Source: Ga0077548 sp035440445
GTDB lineage: Bacteria; Pseudomonadota; Alphaproteobacteria; Rhizobiales; Xanthobacteraceae
Direction of reading: 5' to 3'
DNA length: 64,000 bases
NCBI GenBank assembly: GCA_035440445.1
Contig: DAORMJ010000015.1
Span: 23,247-87,246, forward strand
Shown one piece after another: positions 44,776 through 52,237 of the stretch (position 1 is the first letter of the stretch; every line of letters starts with the position of its first letter). Below the pieces are notes generated by a model. The model saw only the letters and a list, made by a program, of their open reading frames with translations, was not told the origin of the DNA and made no database searches. A program made the position numbers and the translations under genes.

Positions 44776-45006
44776 TTAGCCGCCTTGCCGGGGAGTTACG
44801 ATTTCGATGCTGTCGCCGTTCTGCAATAGCGCCTCGTCCCACTCGCTACGGCGAATGACGCGGCGGTTCACCGCGATCGCGAAAAATTCGCCTTCGAGTT
44901 CGAGTTCGGCGAGGAGTGCGCGCGGGGTGGTGGCGCGCACGCTGTGCTTCTCGCCATTCACGGTGAGCGTGATCGCGGTGTTTTGCTGCACGGCTTCTTT
45001 CTGCAT
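44776..45006 (-). CDS. thiS: Sulfur carrier protein ThiS
   Basis: A 76-residue ubiquitin-like protein ending in Gly-Gly (TPRQGG), the site of adenylation and thiocarboxylation. 'ITLTVNGEKHSV' and 'FFAIAVNRRVI' fit the fold; the N-terminus is about 10 residues longer than in E. coli ThiS. The start codon lies 6 bases after AGGGA, which is at once its ribosome-binding site and the conserved 3' end of the TPP riboswitch. Confidence 0.93.
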   Translation of the reverse strand: MQKEAVQQNTAITLTVNGEKHSVRATTPRALLAELELEGEFFAIAVNRRVIRRSEWDEALLQNGDSIEIVTPRQGG

Positions 45007-45011
45007 CTACC

Positions 45012-45200
45012 GTCCCTCCGCCGATCTTAATCGGATCAGGTTCAAAGGGTTTGGCTTTCGCCATCTCAGCCTTTTTTGCGCGTGACCTGGTCCGAAAACC
45101 GGTTTCCACTTTTCGGGGTCACGCGATTTAGCGCGCAACCTGGTCCGAAAGCCGGTTTCCACTTTTCGGGGTCACGCGATTGCCAGGCACCCCTCGGATG
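45012..45200 (-). promoter_or_regulatory. TPP riboswitch (THI element) with an enlarged P3 arm
   Basis: On the minus strand the conserved parts appear in order: AGGGGTGCC (45186-45194), CTGAGA (45064-45069), ACCCTTTGAACCTGATC (45034-45050) and the final AGGGA (45013-45017). Between the first two, where the P3 hairpin normally takes 15-40 bases, lie about 116 bases containing two palindromic repeats. Binding of thiamine pyrophosphate should hide AGGGA and so stop thiS translation. Directly upstream of thiS-thiG-thiE. Confidence 0.92.
45078..45181. repeat. Tandem pair of palindromic repeats inside the riboswitch
   Basis: Two copies of a 51-53-base unit (45078-45130 and 45131-45181) with three mismatches over 51 bases. 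The core, CCGAAAACCGGTTTCCACTT, belongs to the same family as the element at 54843. Arms CGCGTGACC (45079-45087) and GGTCACGCG (45170-45178) are exact complements and can pair across both copies, extending P3 of the riboswitch. Confidence 0.9.
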
Positions 45201-45285
45201 GGGCGGAACATAGGCGTTTGGCCCCCGTTCACGCAAGGCTTTGCGGGGCAGGGGTGGTATCTTCGGCCTGCAGGCAGGAGAATCG

Positions 45286-46236
45286 ATGTCCCGGATCGCG
45301 CTGATTCTGATCGTGCTCATCGCGTTGCCGTTCGCGGGACAGGTTTCCGGTCAGACGGGACCGGCGAGCCCGCGGCAGACGCCGCGCGGCGAATGTCTGG
45401 CGCCGGAGCAGTTCTTCGACGAAGACGGCGACGTCATGCGCAATCGCGCAGCACTCGCCTCACGCGACCTTTGCCTGCGGCTCGAGGTCTTCACCGAAGG
45501 CCGCCTGCATTGGGTGCTGCAGGTCATCCAGAATCGCAAGATACCCAATGGTCCACTCTGGGCGGTTCCGCATGACGACGAGGACGTCGCGTTCGACTCC
45601 GCCGTTTACGCTGTGCAGCGCTATGGCGGCACGGTGGTCGCCGTCGAGCAGAACCATGACCGCTACAACCGCATCGGCCGGCGCAAGCAGGACCCGAACC
45701 GGAATTTCCAGATCCGCGGACAGGAGAAATGCCAGCTCCAGCTGTTTGCGTCGCCGATCTTTACGCGCCGTTTCATGCAGGGGCTGCGCAAAGGGCAGCC
45801 GATCATCGCGCTGCATACCAATAAGCAGGGGTTCGACCCCATCCCCGTCCTCGACGAGGAGAAAAGCAAGGGAAACGTGTCCATCGGCATTCCGCGGAAG
45901 GCTGACTCCAACATTACGGAATTCCCGGCCCCGCGGCCGATGCGGGCGCGCTCGCCGGACGACACTCTTATATATGTGGCGTCACTGTTACCCCCGGATG
46001 CCGATGGGCAGGCCCTGCGTTTTGTGACTGCACTCAACGCGGCCGGTATTCATGTGCTCTACGAGCATGTGCGGAAAAACGACTGCTCGCTGTCCAACTA
46101 TGCAGTCCGTCACGCCATTCCCTATACTAATCTCGAGGTGGTCGACGGCGACGATACCGGCGCGCAGACCCGCATGATCGACGTGGTCCTGCGCCTGATG
46201 CGGGCAGGAGAGGGGCCGCTCGCGCCGGGAAGATAG
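45286..46236 (+). CDS. Secreted protein of unknown function, possibly M14-like
   Basis: A 316-residue protein with a signal peptide (MSRIALILIVLIALPFAG...SGQ). Two stretches stand out: 'VPHDDEDVAFDSAVYAVQRYGG' (in part, near residue 100) and 'RKQDPNRNF' (near 140), which recall the His-x-x-Glu and 'xNRNF' motifs of carboxypeptidase-type M14 metal hydrolases. The rest is unlike a standard M14 domain and the match may be chance. It runs in the same direction as the FHA cluster but is separated by 310 bases. The ATG at 45286 begins the signal peptide. I do not recognise a named family. Confidence 0.7.
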   Translation: MSRIALILIVLIALPFAGQVSGQTGPASPRQTPRGECLAPEQFFDEDGDVMRNRAALASRDLCLRLEVFTEGRLHWVLQVIQNRKIPNGPLWAVPHDDEDVAFDSAVYAVQRYGGTVVAVEQNHDRYNRIGRRKQDPNRNFQIRGQEKCQLQLFASPIFTRRFMQGLRKGQPIIALHTNKQGFDPIPVLDEEKSKGNVSIGIPRKADSNITEFPAPRPMRARSPDDTLIYVASLLPPDADGQALRFVTALNAAGIHVLYEHVRKNDCSLSNYAVRHAIPYTNLEVVDGDDTGAQTRMIDVVLRLMRAGEGPLAPGR

Positions 46237-46546
46237 TTTGCTCTCCGGTTCTTGGCCCACAAAGGATTTCCCGATCACAAAATTTCGACTGGCCGGAATT
46301 GCCGGCCTCGCGCACAATGCGGGCGCGTGCTGAAGCGTGGGTTGGGGAGTGGCCGGGCGGCGATCATAGAAGCTAAGTGCCGGACAGCACTTGGTTTTTT
46401 ACTCGAATCGGGGCGATCATGCCGTTGCCTTGGCCGCGAAACGGCGACTATTCTTCCTCGATCGACAACCCACTGTTGAGCAGCGCAACGGAATAAACCT
46501 GCCTTGCGGGCGTCAGCGGACCGCAGGCCAACGAGAAGCGACCCGC
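46237..46546. other. Intergenic region before the FHA cluster
   Basis: About 310 bases. Short open frames here have no family-like content. The frame of the next gene stays open back to 46391, so up to 52 extra residues are possible but unlikely. The promoter of the FHA cluster presumably lies here; no clear operator, repeat or terminator was seen. Confidence 0.5.
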
Positions 46547-47359
46547 ATGGACGATTTCGTCGACGTCGAGATGATCAAGGACGGTCAGCGCACGCACGGC
46601 CGCCATAAACTGCCACTCAAGATCGGGCGCGGTACCGGCAACAGCATCCGCATCGGACACGAGCCCAACGACCAGACGGTTTCGCGGGTCCATACCACGA
46701 TCGAATTGCACGGCGACCAGCTTCGCATCGTCGACAAAAGCACCAACGGCACCCAGTTCGGCGGCCGGATGATGAAAACCGGGGAGGCGCTGGCGTTCAA
46801 CGACGGCGACCGCTTCGAAATCCGCGGACACCAGTTTCGCGTCTCCCGGGCCAAGCGCGACCCGAGCATCCCGATCGCGTTTTATGCCGCGATCCGTATC
46901 GGCGGCGAGCAGAAGCTGTTTCCGATCGGGGAAACGCTGCTTCTGTGCGTGAAAAGCGGCAACGGCATCCGCTTCGAGGAAGCGCCGATGACGCCGGGCA
47001 CCAATTTCCAGGACATCATCGGACGGCAGCGGCTGGACGGCGAAAGCCTGCTCGCCGTCATCCACGCGGGCGGCAAGCTCGGCGTCGTCAAGTCCGCGGC
47101 GGATTCGACGACCCCCGTCATCGTGAACAATCACACCGAAGTGAAGAGCGGCATGCAGCTCGATCTCCGGCCTCTCGATGTTGTGAGCATCGGCGGGGTG
47201 CCGGTCGACATCTTGTTACCCGACATGAAGGCGAGCAGGTGCCACAATTACAGCTGCCGCCTTCTCAATCCGTATGACCCGCACGGCAACTGCCGCTGGT
47301 GCGGGCACCGGCTTACGGAAAGCGTCACCGAAATCGCGCTCGTGCGGAAGAAGCGCTGA
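46547..47359 (+). CDS. FHA-domain protein with C-terminal zinc ribbon
   Basis: A 270-residue cytoplasmic protein. Residues about 6-100 form a forkhead-associated domain with the phosphothreonine-binding residues in place: Gly27-Arg28 (IGRG), Ser46-Arg-Val-His49 and Asn67-Gly68 (STNGTQFGG). Residues 110-225 look like a second, diverged FHA-like beta sandwich ('QLDLRPLDVVSIGGVPVDI'). The end carries Cys232, Cys237, Cys249 and Cys252 (C-x4-C, C-x2-C), a zinc-ribbon pattern. It should bind a phosphorylated partner. First of six closely spaced co-directional genes; 11 bases to the next. Confidence 0.87.
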   Translation: MDDFVDVEMIKDGQRTHGRHKLPLKIGRGTGNSIRIGHEPNDQTVSRVHTTIELHGDQLRIVDKSTNGTQFGGRMMKTGEALAFNDGDRFEIRGHQFRVSRAKRDPSIPIAFYAAIRIGGEQKLFPIGETLLLCVKSGNGIRFEEAPMTPGTNFQDIIGRQRLDGESLLAVIHAGGKLGVVKSAADSTTPVIVNNHTEVKSGMQLDLRPLDVVSIGGVPVDILLPDMKASRCHNYSCRLLNPYDPHGNCRWCGHRLTESVTEIALVRKKR

Positions 47360-47370
47360 GGAAGAATATA

Positions 47371-49404
47371 ATGGTCAAGTTTCCGATCCTGCTCGATATC
47401 TATCAGCGCGGCGAAGGACCGCTGAAGCGCGTCGAACGCATCTCGCTTCCCGAAGCCGGCGACTATGCCATCGGCCGCGTCGGCGACAACCAGATCGTGC
47501 TCGACACGCCGGAAGTCTCCAAGCACCACGCCTGGCTCTTGGTGCGCGAGGACGGCATCGCGGTGTCCGATCGCGGCAGCACCAACCGCACCTATATCGG
47601 CGACAGCGAAGTCGATACCTCGCCGTGGGACGGCGCGCTGCCGGTCCGTATTGCGCAGTTCGAAATTCACCTCGTCCCGCAGACTTCGGCCGGTGAAACG
47701 CGCGTCAATGTCGCGCAAGAGAATGCGACCCGCGCGGTGTCCTCCAACGCGACACCCTCCGCACCGGCGGCACCCGCGCCGCGCGGACAGTCGATCGAAG
47801 TCGCGCTGAACGCGCCGAGCGCGCCGAACGAAACGCGCTTTCCGCGCAATATCTTCAAGGGCGAAATCGTTTCCGCCCAGGAAATCAAGGCGAGCGAGTT
47901 TTTCGCAGGCGAAACGACCTACATCACAGTCGGCGCGGGGCTGGGCAGTTTCGTTTGGGCCGATCACCTGCGCATTTTCGGGGTCAGCACTGGAGAAATC
48001 CGCGCGATCGGCGATGCGGTCGTTCCTTACGCCAATTACCAGCGCCTGTGCCGCAACTCGCAGATCCCGCCGCACGAGCGGCTTCGTTCCAACTCGCTTT
48101 CGACGCCGGACAATATCTGGGGCTTTCCCGGCTATGCCAGCCGCGAGACCTGGAAGGATCTGAAGGAATTCCGCTTCAGCGGTCTTAAGCACATTTTCCA
48201 GGTCTTCGGCGAAGCCTCGCTTGCGCAGACCTTCACGCCGCGCTCCGGCGAGGTGTTCAAGTCCATCGACAAGGAAGCGGAGCGCATCGGCTGGCGCGAG
48301 ATGTTCGTTGCCGGACGCGTGCTCGGCATTCGCAAGACCAATGACGAGCGCTATGCGGTCGCCTATCGCGTGCCGGAAGACGAAGCACGCGCGGGCGTGC
48401 GCGAGCGCGTGATGATCGGCAAGTTTCTGCATATCTCGACCGGTTATCCGGCGACGCGTTTCACCGAGGACCTGCAGGCTTTCAAGGCGCGCTTCCCGGA
48501 AGAGGCGCGCGTGTTCAACGCCTATGAGAACCACGAGGTTGTTTACCGCAATCTCCAGAGCAATCCCGCACCGGCGACCGTGGTCGTCCGCGGCCGCGGC
48601 ATTGTTGCCTCGCGCATCATCCAGCGGCTGTACGAGGAGCGGGCCAAGAACAAGGGCATCACCATCGTCCATCAGATGCGCAACCCGATCGGCAAGAACG
48701 AAGGGTACCGCTACAAGCGCGCGCAGCGCTACGTTTACAACCACATCGAGAACCAGGCCTTCAACTGGCCGAAGGCGTGCTGGGGCGGGCAATTGCTGCG
48801 CGAAACCGAGCGTGCGTCGCCGGAAGAGCGCGTGAAGATTTATGAGGCGCTGGGCGGCACCACCACCGCCGACCGCCGCGACTGGCGCAACATCATTCAG
48901 CTCGGCCTCGGCGACGGCTGGTACAAGCCGGTGTTCGGACATTTCGAGACCCTCGAACTGGTGAAGACCGATCAGGGTCCGAAGATTCAGATGAAGCTGA
49001 AGGCGCAGCGCAATCAGCCGCCGGTGGAAGTGGTCGCCGACTACGTGCTCGATTGCACCGGCCTCATCGGCGACATTTCGCATTCGCCGCTGCTGCGCGA
49101 TCTAGCGGAAACTTATAAATTGCCGCGCACGCTTGGCGTCGGCGGCGGGAAGATCGGCGGCATCTTCGTGACCCCGGATTTCGAAATTTCGGCGCTCAGG
49201 AATGGCAACGGCCGCGCCTATGCGGCGGGTCAGATCACGCTGGGTGGGCCGCAGCCGGGAGTGGATACCTTCCTCGGCATGCAATATTCCGCGCTTCGCT
49301 CGGTCGATCATATGGCGGTGCTGGGTGCGCCCCATCTTTCGCTGTTCGGGCCGCTGCGCTCGTTCTCGCAATGGATCAGATGGTGCACGAACGCCACGCC
49401 CTGA
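47371..49404 (+). CDS. FHA domain fused to a flavin-dependent oxidoreductase-like domain
   Basis: A 677-residue protein with two parts. Residues 1-105 are an FHA domain (Gly35-Arg36, Ser50-x-x-His53, 'STNRTYIG'). A proline/alanine-rich linker (about 106-165) leads to a large domain with two dinucleotide-binding motifs: 'ITVGAGLGSFVWADHL' (near 185) and 'VVVRGRGIVASRIIQRL' (near 404), and a late 'DYVLDCTGLIGD' as in FAD/NAD(P)-dependent oxidoreductases. Cofactor and reaction are unknown. The fusion suggests a redox enzyme recruited or controlled by phosphothreonine binding. ATG at 47371 follows GAGGAAG. I know of no named family with this layout. Confidence 0.85.
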   Translation: MVKFPILLDIYQRGEGPLKRVERISLPEAGDYAIGRVGDNQIVLDTPEVSKHHAWLLVREDGIAVSDRGSTNRTYIGDSEVDTSPWDGALPVRIAQFEIHLVPQTSAGETRVNVAQENATRAVSSNATPSAPAAPAPRGQSIEVALNAPSAPNETRFPRNIFKGEIVSAQEIKASEFFAGETTYITVGAGLGSFVWADHLRIFGVSTGEIRAIGDAVVPYANYQRLCRNSQIPPHERLRSNSLSTPDNIWGFPGYASRETWKDLKEFRFSGLKHIFQVFGEASLAQTFTPRSGEVFKSIDKEAERIGWREMFVAGRVLGIRKTNDERYAVAYRVPEDEARAGVRERVMIGKFLHISTGYPATRFTEDLQAFKARFPEEARVFNAYENHEVVYRNLQSNPAPATVVVRGRGIVASRIIQRLYEERAKNKGITIVHQMRNPIGKNEGYRYKRAQRYVYNHIENQAFNWPKACWGGQLLRETERASPEERVKIYEALGGTTTADRRDWRNIIQLGLGDGWYKPVFGHFETLELVKTDQGPKIQMKLKAQRNQPPVEVVADYVLDCTGLIGDISHSPLLRDLAETYKLPRTLGVGGGKIGGIFVTPDFEISALRNGNGRAYAAGQITLGGPQPGVDTFLGMQYSALRSVDHMAVLGAPHLSLFGPLRSFSQWIRWCTNATP

Positions 49405-49451
49405 GGCGAAGCGTTTTCGTAGCCACATCGCAATATTTGCTGGGGGTTTGA

Positions 49452-49931
49452 ATGGTACCGACACTCAAGGGCCGCTGGGCGACCAGAATTCTGCTTTTTC
49501 TCTGGATCGGCGTGCCGATTACGTTTCTGTTTTCTCTGTTCGTCGCGGGGCCGGACAGTGCGCGGCTGCCGCTGATCGGCCTGCGTTACGACATCCTGCC
49601 GTTTCAGATTCTCTCGCTGCTTTTGATCGTCGGGCTGATCCTCGATCCGGTCTATTTCTATATCCAGCAGTTCCGCTGGGAGCGTGACTGGCCGTTCGCA
49701 TTCCAGTTCTTCTTCTCGATCATCGAGTTCGTGATCGTGCTCGGACTGGTGTGGTGGGGCGTGCTCGATTTCTCGCGTCCGCGCGCCGATCTGCACTCGA
49801 GCGAAAGCTACTTCCTCTACACGCTGCATTTCGCGTTCGTCTTCATTCCGTCCTTCATCGCCGTGCTCGGCTTCATTCAGATCTTCATGATCCGCTGGCG
49901 CTTCAAGAGCGGCGAATGGGGTAGAATGTGA
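49452..49931 (+). CDS. Small polytopic membrane protein of the FHA cluster
   Basis: A 159-residue protein with four hydrophobic segments (about residues 12-32, 48-68, 82-104, 124-148) and short polar loops; the C-terminus (RWRFKSGEWGRM) is basic and probably cytoplasmic. No known motif. The ATG follows GGGGGTT. Its stop overlaps the next gene's GTG start by 4 bases, so it is tied to the VWA-FHA membrane protein and may form a complex with it. Function unknown. Confidence 0.8.
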   Translation: MVPTLKGRWATRILLFLWIGVPITFLFSLFVAGPDSARLPLIGLRYDILPFQILSLLLIVGLILDPVYFYIQQFRWERDWPFAFQFFFSIIEFVIVLGLVWWGVLDFSRPRADLHSSESYFLYTLHFAFVFIPSFIAVLGFIQIFMIRWRFKSGEWGRM

Positions 49932-51598
49932 GAATTCTCCGCCGGGAATTGCTGCTGGTGCTTGCTGCAAGCGCCTGGCTCGCAGTCCCCGCGGGCCTGC
50001 ATTCCGCTTTTTCCCAGACCCCGACCTTCGTGCCCGCGGCAACGGTGCGGGACAATATCGCGACCACGATCGAGGATGTGCGCCTCCTGCGCGGCGTGCC
50101 CGACGGCACGGTTGCGTGCCGCGGCAATCGCGGGCTGTCGCGGCCGGTGCTGCGCTGCGACGTGCGCTATACGGATTCCATTGCCGTGACCGGCATTGAA
50201 ATCACGGAGCGCGACAATCCGGCGAGCATCTGGATGGCGTCGTTTCGACCCTATACGCATGAGGAAGACCAGACCGCGTATCTGTTGCTGGTCGACCGCA
50301 GCAATCCTTCGCGCGGGGAATCGATCCGGCGTTCGACCCGTGATCTTGCCGAACTCTTCTTCCAGATCGCGCCGAAGCAGCGCGTCGCGGTGGCGGCGTT
50401 CGATACCAAACTCGATGTGCTGCAGGACTTCACGCAGGACGGCAAAGCCGTCGCGGCGGCGCTCGATCGTATCCGCGCAGGAAATACGACGACCGAACTC
50501 TACCGTCTTTCGCTGGAGGCCGTGCAGAAGCTCGGCCAGTTCGACGCGCCGCGCAAAGTGCTCGTGATCGTATCGGACGGCAGTTTCGACGACACCGCTT
50601 ATCGGCATAACCAGGTCGTGCAGGAAGCGAACCGCCAGAATGTGCGGATCGTCACCATCGGCTACTACGAGCGGGCGGGGGACGTGCGCAACCTGCAATC
50701 GCTGCGCCGTCTGAGTGCGGAAACCCGCGGCTTCTTTTTCGAGACGCCGGGGCCGCAGCGTTCGCTCACCCCGAGAAACCGCAACGACTTTCTTTCGCGC
50801 CTGCAGGCAGGCGTCGTCATCGAAGCGGAAGCGCTGGCGCGCGGCGTTCCGGCCGCACTCCAGATTTCGCTGCGACATCCGCAAGGTGCCACGACCTCCT
50901 TCGTCGCGCTGCTGCGTCCGGGGGTTGCCGCGCCGGACAGCGGATTGAACGATCCGGTCCCGATGACCAGTGAAGGCTTTTTCAGCCGGGCGCTGCACTG
51001 GATCTTCGAGGATCTGACGCGCGCCGCTGCGCTGCTCGCCGGCGTTGCCATTCTGCTGTTCGGATTTCTGATCACGGGTTTCGTCTGGCGCCGCTCCGCG
51101 CGCCGCGGGGCCGCCCTGGCAAGTCCGATTGCGCCGGAACTTCCCGCGCCTTCGCTGACGCCAAAAATCCTTGCCGCCGAACCGCCGACCGCGCCCGAGA
51201 TTCCGGCTCGCCCCGAGCCCCGGCCGCAACTAGCCTCGGCGACCGTAATCCGCGCCCCGTCGCCGCTGGCATGGCTGGAATTCAACGGCACCCCCGGCAC
51301 CGTCGCCATGTACAAGCCGCGCATTGCCATAGGCCGCGAGCGAGACAATGATGTGGTGACGGACGCGCAGGAACTCAGTGTGTCCCGTCACCATGTTGAG
51401 ATTGCCGTTTCGGCGGAGGGCTTTTTCGAGATCGTCAACCGCTCGAAAGATTACCGCAGCGAGCCGAACCCGGTGCTGATCAATGGCATTCCGCGCGAGA
51501 ATGCGCGGATCTCCGATGGCGACGTGGTCAAGCTGGGGACTGGAAATTACGGATTTCTGTTCCGCGATGCCCGCGAGAGCAGTCACTGGCGTAACTAG
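49928..51598 (+). CDS. Membrane protein with von Willebrand A and FHA domains
   Basis: A 556-residue protein. Residues 1-30 are a signal peptide. A VWA domain covers about 115-300, with the metal-site motif Asp123-x-Ser125 followed by Ser128 (DRSNPS, slightly off the DxSxS rule) and 'VLVIVSDGSF'. One membrane segment lies at 366-387, then a proline-rich cytoplasmic linker and an FHA domain (about 462-545: IGRERDND, SVSRHHVEI). It would thus join a periplasmic adhesion-like domain to a cytoplasmic phosphothreonine reader. The linker contains 'SATVIRAP', a candidate phosphorylation site (Thr439). GTG start, coupled to the membrane protein before it. Confidence 0.87.
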   Translation: MRILRRELLLVLAASAWLAVPAGLHSAFSQTPTFVPAATVRDNIATTIEDVRLLRGVPDGTVACRGNRGLSRPVLRCDVRYTDSIAVTGIEITERDNPASIWMASFRPYTHEEDQTAYLLLVDRSNPSRGESIRRSTRDLAELFFQIAPKQRVAVAAFDTKLDVLQDFTQDGKAVAAALDRIRAGNTTTELYRLSLEAVQKLGQFDAPRKVLVIVSDGSFDDTAYRHNQVVQEANRQNVRIVTIGYYERAGDVRNLQSLRRLSAETRGFFFETPGPQRSLTPRNRNDFLSRLQAGVVIEAEALARGVPAALQISLRHPQGATTSFVALLRPGVAAPDSGLNDPVPMTSEGFFSRALHWIFEDLTRAAALLAGVAILLFGFLITGFVWRRSARRGAALASPIAPELPAPSLTPKILAAEPPTAPEIPARPEPRPQLASATVIRAPSPLAWLEFNGTPGTVAMYKPRIAIGRERDNDVVTDAQELSVSRHHVEIAVSAEGFFEIVNRSKDYRSEPNPVLINGIPRENARISDGDVVKLGTGNYGFLFRDARESSHWRN

Positions 51599-51625
51599 AT
51601 TTCGAAGAAAGCAGGGTGAAGGAAA

Positions 51626-52237
51626 ATGGCAAACGGAAACAACGACGACGGCTCTTCGGCACCGACGCGAATCCGCGAAGTGCGGCCTGCGGGCAAGCCC
51701 GATGCCATGCGCGAGGCGGCCGAGCCGAAACCCATGCAATCGCCAACGCCGATGCAGTCGTCAACGCCTGCACCCACGCCAACGCCCATGCAGGCCGATA
51801 TCGGCGCCGGCGCTTCCGGCGCGACGCAGATCAGGGGATATAGTGGAATGGCGCAGGGACAGATGTCGGAAAAAGATACGGGCGGTTTCGATCCGGTGGT
51901 CGGCTGGCTCGTGGTGGTCGCAGGGCCCGGCCGCGGCAATGCCGTGAACATCAAGGCCGGCATGAACAGCGTCGGCCGCAATGCGAACCAGCGCATCAGC
52001 CTGAACTTCGGAGATCCCGCGATTTCGGCGGAAGGTGCCGCCTTCATCACCTTCGAGCCGAAGCGCGGCACGTTCCACATCAACCACGGCGGCAAGGCGA
52101 ACATCGTTTACCTGAACGAGGAAGCTGTGCTGACGCCGATGCTGATGGCGGCCGGCAACATGGTTTCGATCGGCGAGACCAAGCTGCGCTTCGTACCGCT
52201 TTGCGGGCCGGAATTTAACTGGGATGAAATGAAATGA
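51626..52237 (+). CDS. Small FHA-like protein with candidate phosphothreonine motifs
   Basis: A 203-residue cytoplasmic protein. Residues 1-85 are disordered and rich in Pro, Thr, Met and Gln, with two short motifs, 'APTRIREV' (Thr14) and 'GATQIRGY' (Thr67), that look like kinase targets read by FHA domains. Residues 92-193 form an FHA-like sandwich ('NSVGRNANQRISLNFGDPAIS') that keeps Gly-Arg but lacks the usual Ser-x-x-His, so it may be structural. This resembles the GarA/Fha logic of a phosphorylated tail plus FHA domain. 27 bases after the VWA-FHA gene; its stop overlaps the phosphatase start. Confidence 0.8.
   Translation: MANGNNDDGSSAPTRIREVRPAGKPDAMREAAEPKPMQSPTPMQSSTPAPTPTPMQADIGAGASGATQIRGYSGMAQGQMSEKDTGGFDPVVGWLVVVAGPGRGNAVNIKAGMNSVGRNANQRISLNFGDPAISAEGAAFITFEPKRGTFHINHGGKANIVYLNEEAVLTPMLMAAGNMVSIGETKLRFVPLCGPEFNWDEMK

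Noticed and set aside
47248..49083. A 611-codon minus-strand open frame opposite the FHA-oxidoreductase gene
   Set aside because: Antisense artefact of GC-rich coding sequence; the plus strand has recognisable FHA and Rossmann motifs.
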